A DNA stretch of 64,000 bases from Scolanthus callimorphus (taxonomy: Eukaryota > Cnidaria > Anthozoa > Actiniaria > Edwardsiidae). Location: the NCBI GenBank assembly GCA_033964015.1, contig CM066912.1:31954532-32018531 (forward strand), given 5' to 3'. Both the position numbers and the translations under genes were made by a program. Each line of letters starts with the position of its first letter. Positions within the stretch are counted from its first letter, which is position 1. The notes beneath the pieces are model-generated. The model was not told the origin of the DNA and did not search any database. It was given only the letters and a program-made list of their open reading frames with translations. This document shows, one piece after another, positions 10,940-22,603 of the stretch.

Positions 10940-11934
10940 CTGATTGTTTTCTTAAAAGTACCGGTTGTTCATTCCACATAAGCCAGCCTTTATGTTAAGT
11001 ATCGGCTAGGCTAACCCTGACCTTGAGCGCTTAGAGAGAGTTTTTATGGACTTAGCGTGTTTAACTGTCTTTCTGATTGGCTGTTTTCTTGTCTTTAATA
11101 AATAATGGTATATTCTTTTGATAACGATAATGATGTTGACTTGGACATTCGACCAAGAAAGACAATATACGAACCGCAAGAGACGCCAGAAATACGAAAT
11201 AGAGTTTTCTTTTACTAGAGAAGAGAATTTTGAAAAATAATTATTAATAATAATAAATGTATTATTATGTACAAGTATGAGAAATGTTTACTGAAAATCG
11301 TGCGCTGGCTCAGTTAGACTGCATTCAGTTGTCTCCTCGAATTTCACAGTTTAATTCAAACTTCGTTTCTAAGCAGGAAGAAACCGCATTAGAATATATT
11401 ATATAAAGTTATCTGTAGACCTAAGATACGGCCATATCAAACTCGACTACTCAGTTAGTCACACTTTTTGCCTCAGTATTTCTATATTTCTTACTGAAGA
11501 GAAACATTGATCCTGAATCGTCGTCTTGTTTTCAATGTAGGCGACGACACTTAAATAAAAAATGTTCGCCATAATTTAATTTCATTTAGATAAAAACCAC
11601 AGAATAAAGATTGGCATACATAGCCATCTGGTTGTGAACTATTACATATGAGAATGGTCTAAAAGAAAAACGATCGGGAGAAAAAACATAAAAATACTAT
11701 ATTAATATTAGAATTTAGTATGAGAAGTTCAAAAGACACGTGTGCTTTTGCAAATAATTAAAATGGAAAATTAGGTTAAAATGTCGGTACTCTTTCAATC
11801 TTAAAAAAAATGAAAGAGATTGCTTGTAGATTTTCCTTATTGTTGTATACGATAGATGAGTCAGCAAACTAAAAAACTTAATAGCTACAAAATGGCATTC
11901 ACGTGCTGTTGGCGTGAGCTAAAAGAACAGTTGT
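10940..11934. other. AT-rich non-coding DNA
   Basis: An ATTATTA-rich patch lies near 11240-11265. Nothing else was recognised. Confidence 0.5.
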
Positions 11935-12050
11935 CTATTGTCAATACTGCCTTCTGTTGGCTGAGCTACTAGAAGGCTATAAGTTATAGTCTACTAGTAG
12001 TGAAAAGTGTCGAATTTGAAAGCCAGAAAATGGCAAATGACCAAAAACAA
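11935..12050. mobile_element. Truncated relative of the 9288 element
   Basis: It shares GTCTATTGTCAATACTGC..., GGCTATAAGTTATAG and GAAAGCCAGAAAATGGCAAA with 9310-9420, but both terminal repeats are missing. It is an internally preserved relic. Confidence 0.7.
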
Positions 12051-12149
12051 TTATTGCTCTTGCCCTCATGGACTCTCATTGAATAGCCCATTCAGGTTTC
12101 GGCTTCAAAGGCTATTGACTAAGAGCCCATTCGGACGAGAGGAATGATT

Positions 12150-12430
12150 GTTAAATAGCCAAAAGCAAATTTTCAAAACGTGGTTTGCAATTTTCTTTTT
12201 CTGTTCTGCCAGTCAACCTATCTAAGCCAATAAGGTCCTTGCCCTGTTTCGCCTAGTGCAGTCGACTGGGTTTTCGACGCGACAGGAAGCCAGTCGACTG
12301 CACTAGGTGGCACAATGCAAGGACCTGATTGGCTACGATTGTTTGACAGTCGGAACAGAAAAACACCAAATACCAATATTTTGAAAACAACGAATTTAGC
12401 TTCAAGAAACCCGAGATGCGTTGCAAACGG
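12150..12430. mobile_element. Palindromic element, family A copy 2
   Basis: It carries the family core CCTAGTGCAGTCGACTGG ... CCAGTCGACTGCACTAGG and CCTTGCCCTGTTTCG. The outer ends are diverged and no clear TA flanks were found, so the limits are approximate. Confidence 0.65.
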
Positions 12431-13824
12431 TTTGCCTAGTCATTCTTCTAAAAATTCCCACGTTGCTTTTTGGAGACGTTTTGAAAAGCTGAATGAAAAC
12501 TTGAATGAAAACTCTTTTTAGGATCAATACTTAAAAGAAACGCGAGTAAACCGACCAGAACCATTGTACGTTTTGTCACACATTACATCTTGTTGCAAAC
12601 GTTTAAGTAAAGCACGGCCACTTTGAGATTGACCAAAAAAAGGTCTCCGGCGCAGTGCGCAATCCAAAAGGAATCCTTCCAACATCTATTTGCCCCAAAA
12701 CGTTATTTTTAATATTCTTTGTGTAACTCTTTATTTATAACACTAGTAAAAATAAGATACGATTCTAAACTGTTTTCCAGTATTTTGCAAGGAATATATT
12801 TGCAAGGAATATTTTGTAGGCTGCAGGAAATTCAAAGTTGCGAGAATAAAAAAACCGTATAATTTATTAAAATTGTACAATAGAAAAACTGAATTGTTTG
12901 AATCACTAGCGCCAAACAAAAACGAAAACCGGAAGTTTTAAGATGCCAGAAAAACAAATATCGTCTGGTTGCTGTCTTATACGTAAAAAAGGAGCTAACG
13001 TAGGCTATGTATAAACAAATAAAATATGGAAAAGGAAATCCTAAATAACCTCGCTTTCGAAACAACGAAAACAGCTTTAAACTTTGAGTAGAATCCGTTA
13101 ATGCGGCTAGATGGTCAAATTAGATAGACTTTCCACGGGAGGAAATTATAGCTGTTTTCTAATTCAGCTTTCTAGTGCTCATTTTCTCGACATTTTCGAC
13201 GCCTTAACCTCTAAGCATGAGACGTGGCACAACTTCATGCTTAGTTTACCGAAAGCCAGCTGTTTATTGCTTCGTAACAAAATTGCCTCCATAACGCAGC
13301 CCAGCACGCCTAGACACTATATAATAGACGGTACGAGACAACGGTGGAAATGACTTATCTAAATTGAATAATTCAAATTTCAACTGTGTAAAGTCTCCTC
13401 GAAATCTGAGACTGAGGCTTGTTGAATTTCATGAAATATGTTAATGATACTAAGATCGTTTCAAAAGTCGAATGTTTGCCTCCACCAATCAAATTGCTTG
13501 AAAATTGATTACAGAGTCTAGTAAATGCACGAAGATACTATCATGTACTTTACATGCAAATATACACGGCACATAGTAGCACACTGTATACGTGTAAAGC
13601 TGACTGCTTAATTAGACTTGACGAATCAATAGATCGATCGACGTTTGAAACGGGCTAAATGTGAACATAGTAAATAACGAAGCTTTCGCGTTGGTCACGC
13701 AAGCTTTGTCGCGGTAGGCCCGGTTCGATTGTTCTTTTGAATGTTAAATTATTATTAGTCATATTTAAAATCGTGGATATCGGCATTGATTTTGGCGTTT
13801 ATGAATGCTTGGAAATCATTACTA
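12431..13824. other. Non-coding DNA, no recognised feature
   Basis: The plus-strand frame 13111-13353 lacks splice support and familiar motifs. Nothing else was found. Confidence 0.45.
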
Positions 13825-14178
13825 TGTCACACGAGGCAATTTTTCTTGCAACTCGCAACGCAACGATGACGAACTCGCAACATTTGTTTGCAACATGCAA
13901 TACGCCTGCGATAAAATTATAAAGTACAGCGGCTTATCCAAGTAAAAACACGAACGGTGTGCGCTGATTGGCTAATAAGAAGAAAACATTGCCTCGCGAG
14001 TTGCAGAAACATGTCACACGCAGCAGTTTTGTTCGCAGTGTTGCGAAAAGTAGAAATCAAATCTACTTTTTCTGCAACATGCAACTCGCATCGCAACATT
14101 TGGTTGCGTTGCCGCGGTATGTCAGACGCGCAATATTCACTGCAATTAGAGTTGCAAGAAAAATTGCCTCGTGTCGCA
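13825..14178. mobile_element. Inverted-repeat element with 25-bp perfect arms
   Basis: CACGAGGCAATTTTTCTTGC starts at 13830, and a 25-bp exact reverse complement ends at 14173; homology extends about 5 bp further out with mismatches. The interior repeats TTGCAACTCGCAAC/CGCAACATTTG motifs several times, so subterminal repeats are built from the end sequence. It lies directly beside a family A element. No clear TSD was found. Confidence 0.75.
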
Positions 14179-14182
14179 TGGC

Positions 14183-14497
14183 CTTTCTTGTTTCAGGTAA
14201 TATGCGAGCCGGAGTGTTCAAAACATTGAGCGAGCTTTTGGCGCCAGTTTTGGTTTCCTGTGTAGTCGATCAAACCATGTTAGCCAATCGGATCCTTGCC
14301 GAGTTTCGCCTAGTGCATTAGGTTGGCTTTTGTCACATGTCCCTCGCAAGGAAAGGCCAAATGACATGTCACGAAGAAGCCAATTTACTGCACAAGGCGA
14401 AACTGGACGGCTTGATTGACCACGCAGAAATCAACCGCCAAAAGACCACTCGATTATTTTAAGCTCACTGGGTCACGTGTTACCTGAAACAACTGTA
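14183..14497. mobile_element. Palindromic element, family A copy 3
   Basis: The right end, GTTACCTGAAACAACTG followed by TA, matches the 61436-61701 copy. The left end (TTTCAGGTAATATGCGAG) has lost its outermost bases. The core GTTTCGCCTAGTGCATT and its partner ACTGCACAAGGCGAAAC are retained. Confidence 0.72.
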
Positions 14498-14692
14498 TTA
14501 GTCGTATGTAGATACGGCCGGAGTTTTAGGAGTGGAACAATGCGAAATTAATTAATTAATTAAAAAAAATAATTCCAGAATCACGCATTACGACCACAAA
14601 ATTAACATATAAACACCGAAGGGATACAACCACCAAATTGTGAATTGTATGTGTGGCATTGAATCTCGTTTTGTTAATGTTAAAATGTGGGC

Positions 14693-14829
14693 TAAAGGCT
14701 AGTTTCCATATAGTCTTATCTGTCGTATCTGTCTCATCAGTCGACCGTGAAACAATGAAAATTGGCATTATTCTTTTGTTTCACGGTTGACTGATACGAC
14801 AGATACGACTATATGGAAACCAGCCTTAA
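14693..14829. mobile_element. Inverted-repeat element with TAA target duplication
   Basis: The element 14696-14826 is almost entirely two arms beginning AGGCTAGTTTCCATATAGTC and ending with the near-exact complement CATATGGAAACCAGCCT-type sequence (one mismatch in the outer 20). TAA lies at 14693-14695 and 14827-14829, as expected for PIF/Harbinger-type insertion. The element is 131 bp. Confidence 0.8.
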
Positions 14830-15008
14830 GGGTCCGCTATTTTAATGACACGCCTTTCGCGGTGGCCACGATGGAATGTCGACTGGATTTTGTTGGCACG
14901 AGGCATCATTCTGAAAGTCACGTTACAAAAAATGAAAATATTTCAAGTACGACGCTAAACAGGGCGGAAATGACCAAACATGAAATGTCTAACTTCGCTA
15001 TATTTCAA

Positions 15009-15356
15009 TTTATTATATAGACACGAGTGTTTTACTGGGAAATACGCCACTCGTAGATCTCATACGAAGCTACATCCGGGTCCTCAGTGACATATTTTCC
15101 ATATCCTCACTAGTGAGGATATCGGTCAAAACAAAAATGCTTGGAAATCAATTTGGAATATTTTTTCTGGTTTGTCTGAAGATATGAGTTTTATTTTCTC
15201 TGAAGATATGAGTTTTATCTCTGAAGATATGAGTTTTATTTTCTCGTGTCAAAAACAATATTTTACTCATTCGCTGCGCTCATTCGTAAAATATTGTTCT
15301 TGCCACTCGAAAATAAAACTCATATCTTCGCGCCACCGTGTAATATCCTCTATATA
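15009..15356. mobile_element. Palindrome-rich element, family D copy 1
   Basis: It runs from TTATTATATAGACACGAG to CCGTGTAATATCCTCTATATA. It contains a perfect ATCCTCACTAGTGAGGAT palindrome and a long hairpin with arms ATATTTTACTCATTCG/CGTAAAATATTG. GAAGATATGAGTTTTAT occurs three times in tandem here but once in the inverted second copy at 38495-38827. The frame across this block (15172-15498) is a by-product of the tandem copies. Confidence 0.82.
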
Positions 15357-17157
15357 TAAGCTCAAGATTCCGTATACAAAGAGTTTCTATGACCAAAAGC
15401 TTAGTTCCAAATTTTCAAGAAATGTGAAGAATATGAATTTTAGACATCCTGATCAAAGTACTAATTCTCCCATAAAATGGTACAAAAACCAAAGTTGAAA
15501 GCCAAATATCTCAAAGACGGATCCATTAGAAAAAAGTCATTTTTGATATTTTGTTTTTAACCACGCAAGGAGTCTGTATGCAAAAATCAAGCTTATTTGA
15601 GTTAACCTGACCTTATTATTTGAAATTTAGTGATCTAAGCAGGTCATTTCCGCTCTGTCACGACGCTAAGGAATTTCGTTTACCAGACTAAAGGACAGAA
15701 AAAAATATCAGCTCCGTAGACGTGTTCTGTAGTGTGCTGTTTACACTAGGAAACGCAGCAGAATAGACTGCAAAAAATATGTGACAACAAATGTTTTCTT
15801 ATCGCGCACGATTTTCCTTCGGACAAATCATAAACGTACCGGCTCAAAATATTTAAAAAAAATCGAACCAAAAAAGCGCAGTGAGTATATCTGCTATTAA
15901 AGCTAACAAGGATATTTTTTTACGGATTCTGTGAAAAATATTAACCTATACTTTTTAACCAAATAAAGCGCTTGGCACAGCAATGGATACGTACCATATA
16001 GGCTAGCCATTATGATTATTTTAAATTTATTATTATTATCCCAATATTTCCCGTTTAATCTTACAAACTTACGTGTGTAAGTTGACACATTCTTCGTTTT
16101 CGCGTTTTGCTCGTTGTATTCAAAACTTTGAAAAAATCGCCACGCCTTAAAGTTTTAAAAGTTGAAAAAGGCGAAATGCATTTTAATTATACATCTTGAT
16201 TACCATTAGTAGAAGCACCCTCTTGATGAAGAAACGCTACCATTGCGCTAAGTGCTTCAAAGCTTCCCGCATTATTTAGGAAATTACCGACGTGTCACGA
16301 TCCGGTACTCTGGTCAAGAACATTAGTCATGCACATTGACACGTAACGCACTTATTTATTGTTATGATCACGCACAATAACGAATCTGTCACGCAAATTC
16401 CTCACGAGCACGAAAAGCAATTGAATGAATGAATGATCCACCATGATCTCGAATGAGTGGAATGGACGGAACCCCGATTGATGTCTAATCAACAGATCGT
16501 GCTTGGACAGGTGATTTCCAATTTACTTTTTGAAATATCTACAATAGTCACTTAGGAGAACTTCTGCCGTTTCGAGTGAAATGAAGTTTATGTATGTATG
16601 GCTGTGCTTCCTTATTAGGTAGATCTCTGAGACATCGTTTTCCATAAAACGCGGGGATTTATAGACATGAGTCTGCTTCACGGCCTCACGGGCATATCAG
16701 ATGAGTCACGCACCAGCAATTAGAGTTAATGATACACTGCCGTGACAGTTTAACGGGAACACGCGGGGAAAAGGTGCTAAGGCTGTCACGCAAACTATTC
16801 CATCACCAAACTTTGTATGCCTGCTGTTCAAGTACACAAAACTTGTACTGTTCTAAGCTTTCACGAGGGTACCCTTGAGGGTTTGAACTTTCTTGTCATT
16901 TATATTTTGTTGTGATCGGAGTTGCTATAGCAACGTTAGACACGTTTTTGTTTATGATTAGCATAATGTTCGATCTAAACTTTTTAAAGACACACGTCAC
17001 GCTAATCACCAGCAATTAGTGCTAATCCCTGAGTAGTTGATAATCATACCAAGTTTGGTGAGAATTCACTGGTCCGATTTCATGTTATTCGAATGGTTGT
17101 CCCCCACGGGTAACCGTGTGAATGTTCAGAATGTTACAAGTTTGTATACTTTTACCA
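15357..17157. other. Non-coding DNA
   Basis: CACCAGCAATTAG occurs twice (about 16709 and 17006), each time beside GTCACGC/TCACGC motifs. No coding signal was found. Confidence 0.5.
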
Positions 17158-17568
17158 ACGACCGGTTAGCGCAGTGGTAGAGCGCCGGGCTTATGTTCGG
17201 GAGGTTGGGAGTTCAAACCCTGGCCGGGCCAACACTCAGGGTCTTTTCTAATAATTGAGGAGAAGGTGCAGCCTTTGCACTAACATCTGCAAATGGTTAG
17301 ACCTTCGCGTCTTCTCGGATAAGGACGTTAAACCGTAGGCCCCGTCTCTCACATACACTACACTAACCGGACCCAGAGGGACGTTAAAGAACCACGAGGA
17401 CCGTCGGACGTTGCCCAAACTCAGTGTCACAGAACTGACAATGCTAACACACACTCATGTTTATAAAGCTGGTTCTATAGGATGAGTTATCCGTTAATGT
17501 AAAGCGCTTTGAGCCGCGAGGATAAGCGCTATATAAGCACGGTTACTTTACTTTACTTTTTACTTTAC
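17158..17568 (+). mobile_element. tRNA-derived SINE
   Basis: The head is tRNA-like, with A box TAGCGCAGTGGTAGAGC at 17167 and B box GAGTTCAAACCC near 17210. The body carries two copies of GGACGTTAAA (about 17324 and 17380) and the 3' block AAAGCGCTTTGAGCCGC ... GATAAGCGCTATATAAGC, then a (TTACTT)n-like tail at 17542-17568. Such conserved 3' blocks are known from marine-invertebrate SINEs of the Nin/DeuSINE type; the exact class is inference. It is full length or close to it and would be transcribed by RNA polymerase III and moved by a LINE in trans. Confidence 0.85.
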
Positions 17569-17573
17569 CTCAA

Positions 17574-17612
17574 GAGCCTATGTCAGCCACTCCTTTGTTA
17601 TTGTTTTCAGAG
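17574..17612. repeat. Dispersed repeat fragment shared with 54515-54550
   Basis: AGAGCCTATGTCAGCCACTC and the following CTTTGTTATTGTTTTC match 54515-54550 with a single base change across about 35 bases. Here it abuts the SINE tail. Confidence 0.7.
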
Positions 17613-17654
17613 GCGTACCAAGGATTTTTTTTGAAGGGGGGTTCCACTTTGCTA

Positions 17655-17978
17655 TAGTTTAGCCACAAAATGTCTCTCTTGTTTTACTGTGCGACTACGT
17701 CAACCGGGCCATTTTGTAAGAAGTTAGCCAATCAGAAAGCAAATACAGAACAAAGGATCTTCACTTTCTTGAGATCTGAGACACCGATCGCTTTTCTCGA
17801 AAAAATTGTGGAAATTATGGGCAGAAACAACTTCAAAACACTTAATTACTCATCGTCAGATGTACTGCAGGTATTAAATTTGCTTAAAATGGTTTGGATC
17901 TCTAAATGACAAACTTTTTACGGGATGGCCCGGTTGACGTAGTCGCACAGTAACAGGACATTTGACGTGGTTGACTAC
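17655..17978. mobile_element. Inverted-repeat element with 27-bp perfect inner arms
   Basis: ACTGTGCGACTACGTCAACC... at 17686-17712 is an exact reverse complement of 17925-17951; homology continues outward past AAATGTC on both sides with small indels. The plus-strand frame 17670-17909 lies inside and does not look coding. Confidence 0.78.
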
Positions 17979-18339
17979 AACTACCAGAAACCTTTGCGTG
18001 GCGGTTATTGTGTAGAAAATTAAGGCTATTATGTTCTTATTCACGAAGAAATTTGTCGATCTGACTAAGTTCGATCAAAACATGCAATGACTGACCCTGG
18101 ACCACGAGGGAGGTCAACCGAGGCTGGAAAACGCTGGCAACGCGAGTGCGCGGGCTCAGCAAAATATACTACACTGGCAATCGAAGCTTGATTTTGACTT
18201 GACACGATGTCAAAGGGATTTCTCCTAAATATTACTCGAATTTTTAAACTTAAATATTTTTATGTTAGAAATTAATTAATTGATCAAAAAATATATGTTG
18301 GCTAAAAATAGGGGGGCTCCGGAACCCCTGGAAGGCTAG
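17979..18339. other. Non-coding gap
   Basis: No feature was recognised. Confidence 0.5.
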
Positions 18340-18520
18340 AAATCTCGAAAACAAATCGTTTATAATCTCCCTATATTTCTGGATCCATCGGACCATTTAA
18401 CTTTACATATTCTTAAATAGTTATCCAATAGGATGGTCTAATTAGTTTTGCTGACGAATCTGTGTGATCGCTCCTGGAGCATGCGCGTATCATGGCAGCC
18501 TCCCTTAAACATTATTCTAG
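18340..18520 (+). repeat. Dispersed repeat family E, copy 1
   Basis: It shares TTACATATTCTTAAATA, GATGGTCTAATTAGTTTTGC and CTCCTGGAGCATGCGCGTAT with 62790-62905 (same strand) and with 54749-54860 (opposite strand). It is non-coding and the ends are not defined. Confidence 0.75.
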
Positions 18521-18664
18521 TGACCCAAATATTTTGCAGTACTTTCGAGGGCGGTCTAGGTTGGTGGGGATTTCGCAGAGTTATGAAATCAAAGAAAGAA
18601 AATCATAGGTATGAAGGTGATTTGGATACGCTTTTTGAATGTGCACCATTTGAAAAGCATTGAA

Positions 18665-18806
18665 ACACTCGGAGTTTTTACATCGAGATTTACATTAACA
18701 AACACCTCGAAATCTCAGTTTTGCCTCGTTTTTTTAACACACTTCTCGATGTTTGGAAATCCAGATGTAATACAGTGTCTCGTGTTTGATATATTTCGTG
18801 ACTAGT
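18665..18806 (-). mobile_element. Relic of the 26285 element family
   Basis: The reverse complement reads AATATATCAAACACGAGACA ... GATTTCCAAACATCGAG ... ACGAGGCAAAACTGAGATTT, matching 26293-26400 with many substitutions. Confidence 0.65.
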
Positions 18807-19045
18807 CACTTCCCGCCCGGCGCCTAACGCTTCTCAAGTAACGCGTTGGATATCCTGAGACATGTGATTTGATTGATTCTCCCTTCCTTCTGTTGACAGT
18901 TTATAAAATTGGATTCACATCACACTCAGAAGTGTGGGAAGTTTAAATTGAACGACAACTTCATTTGAATCGTTTTAACGATAACTAAAATTATAATTAG
19001 AAGGTAATTGAAATTACCTTGCTCCTTGAAGATTTCTATGTTCAT

Positions 19046-19325
19046 AACATGACCAAAGACTTGCATTCTGGTTGGCTAAGAAGAGTGCGATTTCAAAGTG
19101 ATTAGTGTGATTTCATAGACAGTAAATGTCTTTGGTCATATTATTTAAAATCGTTTGGTTTGTACGTGATATTTGGCATAGATGCTACTCGTTAAATGTC
19201 TAAAGTGTTTGTAAATTGCACTCGCCTTTCGGCTCGTAACATTACAAACATTTTAGACATATCACTCGTCGGTGGTTTTTATGCCAAATATAACTACAAA
19301 CCATACCTATACTAATTTGTTAAAC
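19046..19325. mobile_element. Two adjoining hairpins (palindromic element)
   Basis: ATGACCAAAGAC/GTCTTTGGTCAT pair at 19048-19140. A larger hairpin, TGATATTTGGCATA ... TATGCCAAATATA with inner TGTCTAAAGTGTTTGTAA/TTACAAACATTTTAGACA, follows at 19166-19300. Its loop is GC-rich (ACTCGCCTTTCGGCTCG). Confidence 0.7.
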
Positions 19326-20629
19326 GATTAAATGTTTACTTATTTGTTAGATATATGCACACAACCATCGACGATATCACGTCGAGGTGCACGATTAGCA
19401 TTGTTAAACTGACCACGCACGCCTAACCTGACCACACACACGCACGTTTGTTTCTCACTGCAGTTCCAAGGACCTCCGCCCAGTGAAAGTGTACAACATG
19501 CAGCCGAGCTAATATGGTCATGTTTTTGAGGGCGTAAACATTTCTGATAACTTTACGTGCTCAACGAGTTCAACAAGACACTCATAAAACCACCTTAACA
19601 AACTTGATAAACAATTATTGCAGAAACCGTGACGGGAAGTTCATAGATCAGACAACTAAGATGATAAAAATTGGTAATCAGCGACTGGTCACTTGGTTCA
19701 TTCGCTTGGCGTACGGAAAAGTTATCAAGCGCGTGCCTAAACAAGATCACAATAAAAAGGAATGTCAACTAATAAACTAATATTTTTATTATTTCCAACT
19801 TTAAGACATATTACAATAAACAGTCAACCCGCAAAGCTTTGAATTCGTCGACTGAAACTTGTAGCTGTTGAGATGTTCAAAATTTACTTTTATAAAGCTA
19901 GCCCCAGATTATCTTTCGAGCGAGCAAGTTCGAGGGGACGCTAGTCCACTATGATGTTCGAGGGTCTTCCTCAAATTTCAAATTACCCCTCCCTAAGACG
20001 AATTACGGGAAAAAGCATTCCATGTTCTTTTTTTCAATATCAAGTATTTTGTTATAACTGTAAAAACACGACGTTTCGACGTCGTCATGACGCCATTATC
20101 AAGTGATAAATGGTACAGAAATTGCGAAAGCTATTATTGTTCAAAGTCTTTAGATTTACATACTGAAGAGTAATAAGCTAAACAAACAGTTTGGCACGAA
20201 TATAATCTGACTGTACATTGAGCGTAGGCTGGAAGGTGCGAATAAACAACATTTCGTTGATTAAACAACCAATTAAACAATTGATTAAGCAATCAGTATT
20301 TTGTTAATTATTATTAAATATTTTATCTCATCTTCTGTATTTTTGAAACGATATCCTGCACACCAATATACAAATCCTCCGATAGAAGTAGTTTTGTTTT
20401 GTTATGAATGTTATTGCTTCCATACTGGACACGAAATTCAAATGGTCATTAAATATTCATGAGGTTATGAGCCACACGAGAACTTCATTTTATCACGTGG
20501 TGTACTTTGAAACACTTTAAATATTGAGGCATAGCAATCCTTCATTGGAATCCCCTGGAACTTTTTTCGTGTTTTATTTCCGGGATTATTAGTCTAAGAC
20601 ACTCTCTCCTTTCAAACTTTTTAGCATTA
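19326..20629. other. Non-coding DNA
   Basis: No exon or repeat pair was recognised. A short palindromic ACGACGTTTCGACGTCGT lies near 20070. Confidence 0.5.
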
Positions 20630-20795
20630 CACTAGTAGTCGATAATTATTGTAAATATAGTAATTAACTATTTAACTTAGTAGTTATATTGTAAATATTG
20701 TTTATATATATAGTATATTAATTGTATATATCACTGAAAAGCCCCTATGGGGAGTGTTATTAAACTTATTATTATTATTATTATTATTATTATTG
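20630..20795 (+). repeat. Possible retroelement 3' end with (TTA)n tail
   Basis: GAAAAGCCCCTATGGGGAGT forms a small hairpin and is followed by GTTATTAAACTTATTATT and ten TTA-type units (to 20795). A short-hairpin-plus-microsatellite tail is typical of LINE/SINE 3' ends, but the family is not identified. Confidence 0.45.
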
Positions 20796-20862
20796 ATTAT
20801 GTGCTTTTAAAAATGACTATTTAACAACCTATTCATAAGTTATTTGGATGTGTTTTTTTTAA

Positions 20863-21190
20863 GCAATAAAAGTACTTTCCGCGTGCTCTCTGCTTTCTTA
20901 CAAACACGAGGGGGATGTTGGGAGAACTGATCAAAACTTGAAAGACACGAGCCGAAGGCGAGTGTCTTTCAAGTTTTATCAGTTCGACCAACATTCCCCG
21001 AGTGTTTTTAAGAAACCAGAGAGCACGCAGAAAGTATTTTTATTGCTTTTAGAAAATAACATACACACGCGCGACAGCGTTGCGTGACAATCGTGTTTCT
21101 CAGGTCTCTTACAAACACGCTTTTTAACCAATCAGAATGCGCACATTCACAATACAACATAGGTGTTATTTTCTAAACATCAATAAAAGT
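20863..21190. mobile_element. Large imperfect palindrome plus outer half
   Basis: GCAATAAAAGTACTTTCCGC ... GCAGAAAGTATTTTTATTGC closes a hairpin at 20863-21046, whose inner arms include GAGAGCACGC and CTTGAAAGACAC/GTGTCTTTCAAG. A second inverted pair, AGAAAATAACA/TGTTATTTTCT, spans 21051-21175. Confidence 0.75.
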
Positions 21191-22004
21191 GTGCTAAAAT
21201 AGTGACAGTGTCAGTACACGCGCACGCGCTTTGTCAGACGGCGCACACCTATAACAACCGCACACACCGTACCTACAGTAATGTGAAATGGCACCGTTGC
21301 CAAGCAATGCAAACCTGTTGCCTACAAAGGCCACTCTTTTCCGAGAATATTTGGTTTTCAATACACAATAGTTCTGAATACACAATAGTCCTGAATATTC
21401 CTGATGGAATAGGATACACCAAAGGTTCGTATGGCTCATGGAAAAAGCTGGTTTTTCGTTGTAATCCTACTGGCTTTAAAGGCCCATAAGCACCCAAGTC
21501 GGATTGCAGGCTCACAAGAATAAAACGCAGTTGAAAATTCGATGCAAATTTTCAGTTTGAACTTTTGAAATGCGAAGAACAATAGGAACCCCTTGGGACC
21601 TACTGTATCAGCCAATCACAGCTGTTGAATGACAATAGATCCAATTGAAAACAAAGCGCAAAGGTTCCTGGTTGCCTATGGGCCATTAAAAGTTCTTGAA
21701 TTTCGAGTCTAGGCTCCGGCCCGACATCTCCTGGAAAAGAATTTATAATGTATTTGATCATTCACAAAACCCAATTAGAAAAAAAGTGAAACGGTATCCA
21801 AAATAAACTGAGAACATTATAAATTCACCTGGAAATGTCCGCTGAACGTCGGTAAAAAGTATCAAGTGTGAATGCATCAATAACAAACCATGCATCAATA
21901 ATAATTCAATAATAAAACATCAATAAAAAAACAAAAAGCAAGAAAATCAAGATCAAGAAAACTTCGACAAAAACTGTCGACTTGCCGACGTCGCAAAACG
22001 TCCC
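21191..22004. other. Non-coding DNA
   Basis: Overlapping frames on both strands at 21194-21515 are mutually exclusive and unsupported. A partial direct repeat (GTTCTGAATACACAATAGTCCTGAATA) lies near 21370-21396. Confidence 0.45.
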
Positions 22005-22319
22005 TACAGCTAAAACCGTTGCATCGCGACACACGTTTTCAAGAACATCAAATTATTTTTGGATTTTTGACTTTACTGTTCCGCCAATCAAACTATTTGA
22101 GCCAATGAAACTCTTGCCCTGTTTCGCCTAGTGCAGTCAACTGGCTTCCCTCTGAACTAAAACCAGACAACGTCGCGACGGAAAGCCAGGCGACTGCACT
22201 AGGCAAAAACAGGGCAAGAATCTGATTGGCTCATAAGATTTGATTGGCGGAACAGAAAAGCCAAAAACAAATAGATGTTTCGAAAACGCGGGTCACGATG
22301 CAACGATTTTAGCTGTAAT
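22003..22319. mobile_element. Palindromic element, family A copy 4
   Basis: The left end is TA then CAGCTAAAACCGTTGCATCG; the right end is CGATGCAACGATTTTAGCTG then TA. The core holds CCTAGTGCAGTCAACTGG and the reverse complement of copy 1's CCAGTCGCC-type arm. It is the best-preserved copy of the 9888 subtype. Confidence 0.85.
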
Positions 22320-22603
22320 AGGAAATCCAGGAAAATTCAGCAGAACTTACATATGTTGTACAAACTTGATCGACTCGCGCACAAACTTGATCGGCCAGTT
22401 CTCCAAGCTCACGCCATTTTTTCACACATGCGCGACAAAGAAATGACAATTTGTGTGCATAAGCTACTTTTGCGTAGATGAAAAACACAAGAAGACACTA
22501 AAAGTAAAAGAAAATACAGGGAGATAAAAAGTCGCCTCTGTTCGCAGGGAACCTGGTGTGAGGAGTTTGACAAAATAAGGCTCGCGGAAATGATAAAGCT
22601 TTA
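22318..22603. other. Non-coding gap
   Basis: The frames at 22240-22481 start inside the family A copy and are unsupported. Confidence 0.5.

Noticed and set aside
15172..15498. Plus-strand frame with repeated EDMSFIFS
   Set aside because: It arises from a triplicated segment inside a palindromic element; the second copy of that element lacks the frame.
16700..17040. Possible CRISPR-like or regularly spaced repeat (CACCAGCAATTAG twice)
   Set aside because: There are only two short copies about 300 bases apart with no regular spacing, in a eukaryotic context.
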